6,567 bases of DNA, from assembly GCA_000434635.1 (NCBI GenBank), contig HF988138.1, positions 5,226-11,792 on the forward strand. The letters run 5' to 3'. Position 1 is the stretch's first letter, and each line of letters begins with the position of its first letter. Below the pieces are notes generated by a model that saw only the letters and a program-made list of their open reading frames with translations, did not search any database and was not told the origin of the DNA. This document shows, piece after piece, positions 1 to 5,949 of this stretch. Origin of the DNA: Firmicutes bacterium CAG:110 (GTDB lineage Bacteria; Bacillota; Clostridia; Oscillospirales; Oscillospiraceae). Both the position numbers and the translations under genes were made by a program.

Positions 1-357
1 GGCCGCCGCCGCATTCTCCACGCAGACCACATCCTTCGTCTGTTCGGAGGATTGCCGCAGCAGGCGCAGATACTCCGTCTCCGTTTCCCGACAGGCTGTG
101 CAGATGCTCTCGGTGATGGAGGTGGCATAGGGGTGGGTAGCGTCGATGACCAGATCGAACCGCATCCTTTGCAGCATCCGGATGATGTCCTCTACCGGGA
201 TGCGTCCCGCCAGAACCGTAATGTTTTCCGCCTCCGGCAGCAGCGTTTCACCGTACTCCGTGGCCACGCATACCGTAGCCTGCACCGGCTGTCCGGCCAG
301 GAATTCCACCAGCTCCCGGCCCTCCGTGGTGCCGGCAAACACGCAGATATTACACAT
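1..357 (-). CDS. cbiJ: Cobalt-precorrin-6A reductase CbiJ (CobK family), C-terminus cut by window edge
   Basis: Reduces the macrocycle of cobalt-precorrin-6A using a nicotinamide cofactor, the step between CbiD and the C5/C15 methylations. The first 119 residues are visible and the frame is open at position 1; the family is about 250 residues, so about half is seen. Motifs: the N-terminal ICVFAGTTEGREL at 4-16, with the glycine-rich nucleotide-binding GTTEGR, then VLAGRIPVEDI at 48-58 and the diagnostic DLVIDATHPYA at 68-78, with a YLRLLR segment at 96-101 where the family usually has a YLR(L/F)ER-like motif. The ATG at 355-357 has AGAGGA seven bases before it and overlaps the last eight bases of cbiH, the same arrangement as cbiG/cbiH. 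The missing half would show whether the gene ends as plain CbiJ or is fused to another enzyme. Confidence 0.93.
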   Translation of the reverse strand, partial: MCNICVFAGTTEGRELVEFLAGQPVQATVCVATEYGETLLPEAENITVLAGRIPVEDIIRMLQRMRFDLVIDATHPYATSITESICTACRETETEYLRLLRQSSEQTKDVVCVENAAAA

Positions 358-1081
358 TGCGGTATCCTCTGGGTGTGACCAGTTGACCGGCCACCGTTTT
401 GACGGCGGCGCTGCCGATCAGCACGGTGCAGAACATATCCACCTCCGCCTCCCGCAGCTCTGCCAGCGTCAGGATGCGGCTGCTCTGCCCCTCACGGCCA
501 ATATTGCGCACGATGCCGCACAGCCGTTCTCCCGGCAGACGGCGCAGCAGGATATCGCAAGCTCGCTTCAGGTGGTCGGGTCTACCGTGGCTGGCGGGGT
601 TGTACAGGGCGATGGTCAGATCCGCCGCCGCCGCGCAGTCCAGCCGCTTTTCGATGGTTTCCCACGGCGTCAGCCGATCGCTGAGGCTGATGACCGCGAA
701 GTCGTGGGTCAGCGGCGCACCCAGCACCGCTGCGGCGCTGCAAGCCGCCGTCAGACCAGGCACCACCTGAATTTCAGGCTCCCGCGCCTCGCCCCGCAGC
801 TCATAGACCAGCGCCGCCATGCCGTAGATGCCGCTGTCACCGGAGCAGACCATGGCGACGGTCTTACCGCTGCGCGCCAGCTCCAGCGCCAGCCGGCAGC
901 GCTCGGCCTCCCGTGTCATGGGGGTGGAGTGAAGCTCCTTGCCGGGGTAGCGATCCCGCACCAGATCCACATACACCGGGTAGCCTACGATGGCGTCACA
1001 CGCCCGCAGGGCGGCATCCGCCCGAATGGTCATATCCTCATAGCTGCCCGGCCCGATACCTACTACAATTACCTTACCCAA
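350..1081 (-). CDS. cbiH: Cobalt-factor III / precorrin-3B C17-methyltransferase CbiH, TTG start
   Basis: SAM-dependent enzyme that methylates C17 and contracts the macrocycle, converting cobalt-factor III to cobalt-precorrin-4, the CbiF substrate. The 243 residues match the single-domain family. Motifs: VIVVGIGPGSYEDMT at 4-18, GYPVYVDL at 33-40, VCSGDSGIYGMA at 78-89, VVPGLTAACSAAAVLGAPL at 106-124, the C17-specific ISLSDRLTPWETIEKRL at 131-147, ALYNPASHGR at 158-167 and TPRGY at 236-240. The start is TTG at 1079-1081. There is no ATG or GTG near the expected N-terminus in this frame, and GGGAGG sits six bases before the TTG. The first eight bases overlap the end of cbiG, and the last eight overlap cbiJ. 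No C-terminal fusion (such as a CbiG or ferredoxin-like domain) is present. The aerobic homologue CobJ is an alternative name. Confidence 0.96.
   Translation of the reverse strand: MGKVIVVGIGPGSYEDMTIRADAALRACDAIVGYPVYVDLVRDRYPGKELHSTPMTREAERCRLALELARSGKTVAMVCSGDSGIYGMAALVYELRGEAREPEIQVVPGLTAACSAAAVLGAPLTHDFAVISLSDRLTPWETIEKRLDCAAAADLTIALYNPASHGRPDHLKRACDILLRRLPGERLCGIVRNIGREGQSSRILTLAELREAEVDMFCTVLIGSAAVKTVAGQLVTPRGYRNV
365..370 (-). promoter_or_regulatory. Ribosome binding site of cbiJ
   Basis: The minus strand reads AGAGGA, a seven-base spacer (TACCGCA), then ATG at 357. It lies in the end of cbiH and supports the start that overlaps cbiH by eight bases. Confidence 0.65.
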
Positions 1082-2084
1082 AGCGCACCTCCCAATGCTC
1101 CGCCGCGACGGCGACGGTCACGCCGTCCCGCGCTGTTTTTTGTACGATCAGTTTTTCGGCATCCAGCAGCGCCGCCCGCTCACAGACATTGTCCACGCCG
1201 GTAACGGAGCGGACGAAGTCGGAGGGAGTGAAGTCACCCGCCACATCCCGCAGCTGCTGCGCCGTGTAAAAATGCACCGGCCAGTCGTTTTTCTCACAGG
1301 CGGCCAGCAGGCCTGCCTCGTCCTGCTTCAGGTCGATGGAACAGACGCCGCAGATGGCCGCCGTGTCCAGCCCGTTTTCCGCGAACACTGTCTGCACTGC
1401 GCGCACCACCGCCTCGGCGGAGATGCCCCGCCGGCAGCCTATGCCTACCCGCAGCACACGAGGGATAAGCCGCAGGGTGCGGGCGAAGTGTGCCTTTGTT
1501 CGCCAGCCAATGAAAACGCCCAGCGGGCCGCTCTCCCCGGCAAACGTACCCTCCGGCAGGGGGGCGGGCAGAGGAAACTGGCTGCAAAGGGGGATATCCT
1601 CCTCTAAGATCGCCGCCGACACCACCTTGGCAAGCCCCATGTCGGAAATGGCGCAGCCGTGTCGGGCAGCCCATGCGTCCACGGAGAATTTGCCGCGGAC
1701 ATCGGTGGCGGTGGTGACCACCGCCGTGCCCCCAAGCTTTTCCGCCAGCTTCACCGCCAGCGCGTTGGCGCCGCCGATATGGCCGGAGAGCAGAGGGATC
1801 ACAAACCGACCCGCCTCGTCGATGCAAACCACCGCCGGGTCGGTTTTTTTGCTTTTGACATAGGGGGCAATCTCCCGCACGGCGATGCCGCAGGCCCCCA
1901 CAAAGATCAGTGCGTCCATGGAGGAAAAACACGCGCCATATACCGCCTTGTCCAGCGGCAGAAAGCCCGGCTCTTCAAAACGCGGCATGGTATAGCACAT
2001 CCATGCCTTCTCCGGCAGCGCCGCCAGTATCCGCCGCGCCGTGGCGCAGCCACCGCGGCTGAAAGTGAACATGGCTGCTCTCAT
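1074..2084 (-). CDS. cbiG: Cobalt-precorrin-5A hydrolase CbiG
   Basis: Opens the ring A lactone of cobalt-precorrin-5A and releases the C20-derived two-carbon unit as acetaldehyde, giving cobalt-precorrin-5B for CbiD. The enzyme is specific to the anaerobic pathway. Of 336 residues, the N-terminal domain carries IFVGACGIAVREIAPYV at 60-76 and the diagnostic LLSGHIGGANALA at 98-110, followed by TTATDVRGKFSVDAWA at 124-139. After a variable linker the C-terminal domain has VGIGCRRGISAEAV at 213-226, SIDLKQDEAGL at 249-259 and TGVDNVCERAAL at 295-306. The frame continues upstream to an ATG at 2258 over cbiF, but those 58 residues do not look like CbiG. The ATG at 2084 is chosen for its ATGA overlap with cbiF and AAGGGGG four bases before it. 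An ATG four codons later (2072) is the alternative. The TAA stop lies inside the first codons of cbiH. Confidence 0.96.
   Translation of the reverse strand: MRAAMFTFSRGGCATARRILAALPEKAWMCYTMPRFEEPGFLPLDKAVYGACFSSMDALIFVGACGIAVREIAPYVKSKKTDPAVVCIDEAGRFVIPLLSGHIGGANALAVKLAEKLGGTAVVTTATDVRGKFSVDAWAARHGCAISDMGLAKVVSAAILEEDIPLCSQFPLPAPLPEGTFAGESGPLGVFIGWRTKAHFARTLRLIPRVLRVGIGCRRGISAEAVVRAVQTVFAENGLDTAAICGVCSIDLKQDEAGLLAACEKNDWPVHFYTAQQLRDVAGDFTPSDFVRSVTGVDNVCERAALLDAEKLIVQKTARDGVTVAVAAEHWEVRFG
1088..1093 (-). promoter_or_regulatory. Ribosome binding site that fixes the TTG start of cbiH
   Basis: The minus strand reads GGGAGG, then six bases (TGCGCT), then TTG. The site lies inside the last codons of cbiG. 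It supports initiation at the non-ATG codon, because family sequence (GKVIVVGIGPG) begins immediately after it and no ATG or GTG is in frame nearby. Confidence 0.8.
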
Positions 2085-2836
2085 TGCGCCCCCTTGCGGA
2101 ACTCCGTTGTAAAGTTGGGGTGATACAGCAGCGAGCGCAGATAGGTGTCGCCCAGACAGTTGCCCACCACGATCAGCGAGGTCTTGGTCAGACTGTTGCC
2201 TGTCACCGTCTCGTGGAGTGTCCCCACCGTGCAGCGGAAGATATGCTCCTCCGGCCAAGTGGCCTTGTAGACCACCGCCGCCGGGGTGTCAGCGGTATAG
2301 CCTCCCGCCAGCAGCTCATCTTGCAGCAGTTCGGTCAGTGAGGTACTGAGAAACAGCACCATGGTGGCCTGATGGGCCGCCAGCGAGCGGATGGACTCCC
2401 GCTCCGGCACCGGGGTGCGGCCCGGGGCGCGGGTGATGATGACGGTCTGGCTCACATCGGGCAGGGTGTACTCCGCCCGCAGCGCGGACGCTGCGCCGCA
2501 GAAGGCGCTTACGCCGGGGCAGACATCGTAGACAATGTCCCGCTTTTCCAGCTCGTCGAACTGCTCCCGCACCGCGCCATAGATGCTGGAATCCCCCGTG
2601 TGCAGACGCACCGTGGTCTTTCCCTCCGCCTCCGCTTTCTCGATGAGGGCGATAACCTCTTCCAGCGTCAGCCTGGCGCTGTCGTGGATCTCACAGCCCT
2701 CCCTGGTGTAGTCCAGCAGCGCCGGATTCACCAGTGAGCCGGCGTAGATCACCACGTCGGCCTCGCCCAGCAGCTTGGCGCCTCGGACGGTGATGAGGTC
2801 GGCAGCGCCGCTGCCCGCTCCCACAAAATGTACCAT
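2081..2836 (-). CDS. cbiF: Cobalt-precorrin-4 C11-methyltransferase CbiF
   Basis: Class III SAM-dependent tetrapyrrole methyltransferase that methylates C11 of cobalt-precorrin-4 to give cobalt-precorrin-5A, which CbiG then opens. The 251 residues match the family (about 250). Motifs: the N-terminal SAM loop FVGAGSGAADLITVRGAKLL at 4-23, YAGSLVNPALL at 31-41, RLHTGDSSIYGA at 77-88, CPGVSAFCGAASAL at 106-119, TRAPGRTPVPE at 135-145 and the C-terminal LYHPNFTTEFRK at 237-248. The GDSSIYG plus YAGSLV combination separates it from the C17 and C20 enzymes. The ATG at 2836 has the strongest ribosome binding site in the window (AAAGGAGG, seven-base spacer) inside the end of cbiD. Its TGA stop overlaps the cbiG start as ATGA. 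The aerobic homologue is CobM; context gives the cobalt-containing substrate. Confidence 0.97.
   Translation of the reverse strand: MVHFVGAGSGAADLITVRGAKLLGEADVVIYAGSLVNPALLDYTREGCEIHDSARLTLEEVIALIEKAEAEGKTTVRLHTGDSSIYGAVREQFDELEKRDIVYDVCPGVSAFCGAASALRAEYTLPDVSQTVIITRAPGRTPVPERESIRSLAAHQATMVLFLSTSLTELLQDELLAGGYTADTPAAVVYKATWPEEHIFRCTVGTLHETVTGNSLTKTSLIVVGNCLGDTYLRSLLYHPNFTTEFRKGAQ
2089..2095 (-). promoter_or_regulatory. Ribosome binding site of cbiG
   Basis: The minus strand reads AAGGGGG, then CGCA, then the ATG at 2084, which shares the bases ATGA with the cbiF stop. The spacer is short but usable. The site favours this start over the internal ATG at 2072, which has no comparable purine run before it. 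Confidence 0.6.
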
Positions 2837-2838
2837 TG

Positions 2839-3966
2839 TCAGTCCTCCTTTATCCGGCGCAGCAGCTTGGATGCGCCCTTCGTCTCACAAAGATAGCCAT
2901 ATTCCTTGGAAAAGAGGATGGCTCCCGTCTCTATATCACTGCATTTATAGTGCATCATGTCGTCAATGCGCCCGGCCAGCCGGTGCAGCACTGCGTCATA
3001 AAGTCCCTGCTCCTTCAACAGCCGCAGGGCGTCGTCACAGGTGGCGCAGCAGAGCATCTCCGCCGCCGCACCGCCGTGCAGCCCCTCTGCGGCGGCACAG
3101 GCCGTCAGGATGTCCATGCGGCAGTCGCCGTAGCGGGAGTGGGTGTTCCACATACCGCCCGCCAGCTTTACCAGCTTGCCGATATGACCGATGAGCAGCA
3201 CCCCTCGGAAGTCCAGCTCCCGGCACATCTCCAGCGCGTCGCCGATGAAGTTGGAGGTCATCACCGCCGTGGCGGGGTCGATGCCCATGGCACCCTTGAT
3301 ATAGTCTACGCCGTAGTTGCCGGGGGCCAGCAGTACATAATCCGCGCCGCCCTCCCGCCGCTGCCGCAGCTCTACATGGATGGTGTCCACCAGCGCCTGC
3401 TCGCTCATAGGCTCTACGATCCCCGTGGTGCCTAAGATAGAGATGCCGCCCTCAATGCCCAACCGGGGATTGAAGGTCTTTTTTGCCAGCGTCTCGCCGT
3501 CGGGAGCGGAGATTACCACATACATGCCGCCGGTGTATCCGAACAGGCCGCAGACCTCCTCCACGGCCTCCCGGATCATCAGGCGGGGTACAGAATTGAT
3601 GGCCGCCGCCCCCACCGGCTGGTCAAGACCCGGCTTGGTTACTCGGCCTACGCCCTGTCCGCCGTCGATGACAATGCCAACCGTCTCCGTTTTCCGCACC
3701 TCGGCATAGATCAGGGTGTCACGGGTGATATCCGGGTCATCACCGCTGTCCTTCCGGATGGCGCAGCGCACACAGTCCGGGGACAGACAGATGTCCTCCA
3801 CCGCCAATGTCAGCTCCATGCCCTTGGGTGTCAGCAGGCGGATGGACTCCTTTTTGCTGCCGCTCAGCAGCATCCATGCGGCGGCCTTGGCTGCCGCCGC
3901 GGCACAGGAGCCGGTGGTGTAGCCCAGACGGAGCTTTTTCCCGTCCCGTATGATAAATTCCTTCAT
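2839..3966 (-). CDS. cbiD: Cobalt-precorrin-5B C1-methyltransferase CbiD
   Basis: SAM-dependent enzyme assigned to C1 methylation of cobalt-precorrin-5B, the step after CbiG; it is a hallmark of the anaerobic pathway and unrelated in fold to the CbiF/H/L methyltransferases. The 375 residues match the family. Motifs in order: LGYTTGSCA at 14-22, RKDSGDDPDIT at 71-81, GGQGVGRVTKPGL at 102-114, NPRLGIEGGISILGTTGIV at 166-184, SNFIGD at 238-243 and HIGKLVKLAGGMWNTHSR at 261-278. The ATG at 3966 lies three bases after the cbiC stop. Its ribosome binding site is weak (AGGCGG, six-base spacer), so it probably relies on translation of cbiC. The TGA stop is two bases before cbiF. The C-terminal part is cysteine-rich (Cys290, 306, 307, 310). 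Assignment is firm from the sequence motifs. Confidence 0.97.
   Translation of the reverse strand: MKEFIIRDGKKLRLGYTTGSCAAAAAKAAAWMLLSGSKKESIRLLTPKGMELTLAVEDICLSPDCVRCAIRKDSGDDPDITRDTLIYAEVRKTETVGIVIDGGQGVGRVTKPGLDQPVGAAAINSVPRLMIREAVEEVCGLFGYTGGMYVVISAPDGETLAKKTFNPRLGIEGGISILGTTGIVEPMSEQALVDTIHVELRQRREGGADYVLLAPGNYGVDYIKGAMGIDPATAVMTSNFIGDALEMCRELDFRGVLLIGHIGKLVKLAGGMWNTHSRYGDCRMDILTACAAAEGLHGGAAAEMLCCATCDDALRLLKEQGLYDAVLHRLAGRIDDMMHYKCSDIETGAILFSKEYGYLCETKGASKLLRRIKED
2844..2851 (-). promoter_or_regulatory. Strong ribosome binding site of cbiF
   Basis: The minus strand reads AAAGGAGG followed by a seven-base spacer and ATG, an almost perfect anti-Shine-Dalgarno match. It sits in the last codons of cbiD and is the best such site in the window. 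CbiF translation may therefore depend less on coupling than that of its neighbours. Confidence 0.8.
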
Positions 3967-3969
3967 AAC

Positions 3970-4596
3970 CTACCGCCTGATCTGGTAGAGCATGGCGTTG
4001 CAGATGGCCGCCGCCACGTTGCTGCCGCCCTTGCGGCCCCGGGCCACGATATAGGGCGCAGCAGCGGCCTCGATGATGCGCTCCTTGCTCTCCACCACGT
4101 TCACAAAGCCCACCGGTACCCCGATGATGAGGGCGGGGCGGAGCTTGTCTGCCTCCATCAGATTCTCCAGCGAAAAAAGTGCCGTAGGGGCGTTGCCGAT
4201 GGCAAAGATGCAGGGCTTGGGCAGGGCTGCCGCCCGCTCCATGGATACAAAGGCACGGGTCACACCGCGCTCCTTAGCCTCCGCCGCCACGTCCGCGTCC
4301 GACATGAAGCAGTGTACCTCTCCGCCCAGCGAGGCGAGGATCGTCTTATTGATCCCGGCTCTGGCCATTTGGGTATCGGTCACGATGTCGCAGCCCGCCC
4401 GCAGAGCGGCGATGGCCTTTTGCACCGCGTGGTCGGAAAAGACTAAGTTATCCACATAGTCAAAATCCGCCGTGGTGTGGATGACCCGTTTGATGACCAG
4501 CTCATTTTCCGGGTCAAGCCGCCGGTCTCCCAGCAGCTCTGTGATGATGGCGAAGCTGCGCTTCTCAATGTCCATAGGCTTCATTTGCTCCATCAT
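3970..4596 (-). CDS. cbiC: Cobalt-precorrin-8 methylmutase CbiC
   Basis: Catalyses migration of the methyl group from C11 to C12, turning cobalt-precorrin-8 into cobyrinate, the substrate of CbiA encoded just upstream. The 208 residues agree with the family size (about 210). Motifs seen: the IHTTADFDY segment with the predicted catalytic His40, VTDTQMARAGINK at 72-84, FAIGNAPTAL at 131-140, IGVPVGFVNVVESKE at 158-172 and the C-terminal RGRKGGSNVAA at 186-196. The frame is open upstream to an ATG at 4710, but that stretch lies over cbiA and does not look like CbiC. The ATG at 4596 is preferred because AAGGAG sits five bases before it and it forms an ATGA overlap with the cbiA stop. A second ATG follows at once (4593), so the start could be one codon later. 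The gene ends in TAG three bases before cbiD. Confidence 0.96.
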   Translation of the reverse strand: MMEQMKPMDIEKRSFAIITELLGDRRLDPENELVIKRVIHTTADFDYVDNLVFSDHAVQKAIAALRAGCDIVTDTQMARAGINKTILASLGGEVHCFMSDADVAAEAKERGVTRAFVSMERAAALPKPCIFAIGNAPTALFSLENLMEADKLRPALIIGVPVGFVNVVESKERIIEAAAAPYIVARGRKGGSNVAAAICNAMLYQIRR

Positions 4597-5939
4597 AGTG
4601 TCTCCTTTCTGCAAGCCGCCAAAAAGCGCTGTGCCATGACAGGCTTGGCGTAAAAATGGAAGTGAGGGAAACCCGCGTACAGTGTGTCCGTGGCATACGC
4701 ACAGCGCCACTGCTTTCCGGAGGGCTTTTCCGCCCCAAAAGCATCGCCGGGCTGCGGGGTGTCCCAGTGGTGAAATTCATGCATCGGCACCTGCTCTCCG
4801 GCGCGGCAGAGGAGATTGTCCTCCCGCGCCGTGGCGGTGATATAGCCAAACCGGGTCAGCTTCCCCGTATCAAAGCAGTCCCCCGGCAACGCGCCCACCA
4901 TAGCGCGGCCTGCGATGCCCTGCGTCAGATACATGAAGCCGCCGCACTCAGCGATACAGGGCATCCCCGTGTGGACAGCCTCTCGGATTTGCCTGCGCAG
5001 GGTGTGGTTTTCCTCCAACCGCGCCGCGTAAAGCTCCGGGTAGCCGCCGCCCAGGTACAGACCCTGCACGCCGTCGGGGAGCTTTTCGTCCGCCAGCGGG
5101 CTGAAGGGTACCAGCTCCGCCCCCAGCTGCCGCAGCAGGTCGAGGCTGTCCTCATAATAAAAGCAGAACGCCCGGTCACGGGCCACGCCGATGCGCACCG
5201 GTGCGCCTGCCTCCGGCAGCACCGGAGGCGTAAAGTCCAGGGGCGGCGCGCTGCGGGCGATCTCCAGCAGGGCGGCGAAGTCCAGCGTTTTTTCCGCCAC
5301 GGCCGCCAGCTTGCGCAGCTTCTCTTGCAGATCTGCCACCTCGTCCGCAGTAATAAGTCCCAAATGGCGGCTCTCCAACGCACACTCCGGCAGACGGGGC
5401 AGGTAGCCGCAGGCGCGGACACCCAGGCGGTTTTCCAGCTCCCGGGACAGCGGGCCGTAGCTCATGGCGCTGCATCCGTTCAGGATGACACCTTGGATGC
5501 CGCTATCCGGTGCGAAGTGCAAAAATCCCTCCACCGATGCCAGAACCGACAGCGCCGCGCCCCGGGCATTGACCACCAGCACCACAGGGCTGCTGGTCTC
5601 CCGCGCCGCCGCATAGGTGCTGGCTCGGGTGGAGGTAAGACCCAGACCGTCATAGTAGCCCATGACGCCCTCGATGACCGTGACATCGCAGCCCTGCGTG
5701 TTGTGCGCCAGAAGATAGCGCATGGTGTCGCGGTCAAAAAAGAAGCTGTCCAAATTGGAGCTTTTCGCGCCGATGACCCGGCTATGGAACATGGGGTCGA
5801 TGTAATCCGGGCCGCATTTTGCCGCGCCTACCCGCAGACCCCGCGATATCAGCGCCTGCAAAACGGCGCAGGTGACGGTGGTCTTGCCGCAGCCGCTGTT
5901 GGTACCGGCCAGCACCAGCCGGGGCACTCGTCTCTGCAT
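4593..5939 (-). CDS. cbiA: Cobyrinate a,c-diamide synthase CbiA
   Basis: ATP- and glutamine-dependent amidotransferase that converts the a and c acetate side chains of cobyrinate to amides. The 448 residues match the usual family length. Residues 8-21 (ending GTNSGCGKTT) form the P-loop of the dethiobiotin-synthetase-like ATPase domain, followed by KCGPDYIDPMFH at 41-52 and the EGVMGYYDG motif at 90-98. The C-terminal half is a class I glutamine amidotransferase-like domain: GLYLGGGYPEL at 293-303, the nucleophile in AECGG (Cys332), HEFHHWD at 387-393 and the histidine motif HFHF at 426-429. The ATG at 5937-5939 follows AGAGGA with a four-base spacer, and starts nine bases after the cbiL stop. 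The TGA stop overlaps the cbiC start. CobB, which acts on hydrogenobyrinate in the aerobic route, is homologous; the cbiC/cbiD/cbiG neighbours favour CbiA. Confidence 0.97.
   Translation of the reverse strand: MQRRVPRLVLAGTNSGCGKTTVTCAVLQALISRGLRVGAAKCGPDYIDPMFHSRVIGAKSSNLDSFFFDRDTMRYLLAHNTQGCDVTVIEGVMGYYDGLGLTSTRASTYAAARETSSPVVLVVNARGAALSVLASVEGFLHFAPDSGIQGVILNGCSAMSYGPLSRELENRLGVRACGYLPRLPECALESRHLGLITADEVADLQEKLRKLAAVAEKTLDFAALLEIARSAPPLDFTPPVLPEAGAPVRIGVARDRAFCFYYEDSLDLLRQLGAELVPFSPLADEKLPDGVQGLYLGGGYPELYAARLEENHTLRRQIREAVHTGMPCIAECGGFMYLTQGIAGRAMVGALPGDCFDTGKLTRFGYITATAREDNLLCRAGEQVPMHEFHHWDTPQPGDAFGAEKPSGKQWRCAYATDTLYAGFPHFHFYAKPVMAQRFLAACRKETL
4602..4607 (-). promoter_or_regulatory. 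Ribosome binding site that fixes the start of cbiC
   Basis: The minus strand reads AAGGAG (within AGAAAGGAG), then ACACT, then ATGATG. The spacing is five bases to the ATG at 4596 and eight to the ATG at 4593, so either is possible. It rules out the upstream in-frame ATG at 4710. The site lies within the 3' end of cbiA. Confidence 0.75.
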
Positions 5940-5943
5940 AGTG

Positions 5944-5949
5944 TCCTCT
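5944..5949 (-). promoter_or_regulatory. Ribosome binding site of cbiA
   Basis: The minus strand reads AGAGGA, four bases, ATG. The site begins within the cbiL stop codon and occupies most of the nine-base gap between cbiL and cbiA. Confidence 0.65.

Noticed and set aside
146..1204. 352-residue open frame on the plus strand opposite cbiJ, cbiH and the end of cbiG
   Set aside because: It crosses three minus-strand genes, has low-complexity composition (Arg, Gln, His, Pro) and no family motif; it is a shadow of the coding strand.
2085..2258. N-terminal extension of CbiG to an ATG at 2258
   Set aside because: The 58 extra residues fall wholly within cbiF, do not resemble CbiG, and the start at 2084 has a ribosome binding site and ATGA overlap.
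4597..4710. N-terminal extension of CbiC to an ATG at 4710
   Set aside because: The 38 extra residues are an out-of-frame reading of the CbiA C-terminus; a strong ribosome binding site precedes the ATG at 4596.
4565..4849. 94-residue minus-strand frame across the cbiA/cbiC junction
   Set aside because: It is the third minus-strand frame over the cbiA 3' end, has no motif and would overlap both genes.
5940..5948. Possible internal promoter or riboswitch between cbiL and cbiA, the widest gap in the window
   Set aside because: The gap is nine bases and is filled by the cbiA ribosome binding site and its spacer.
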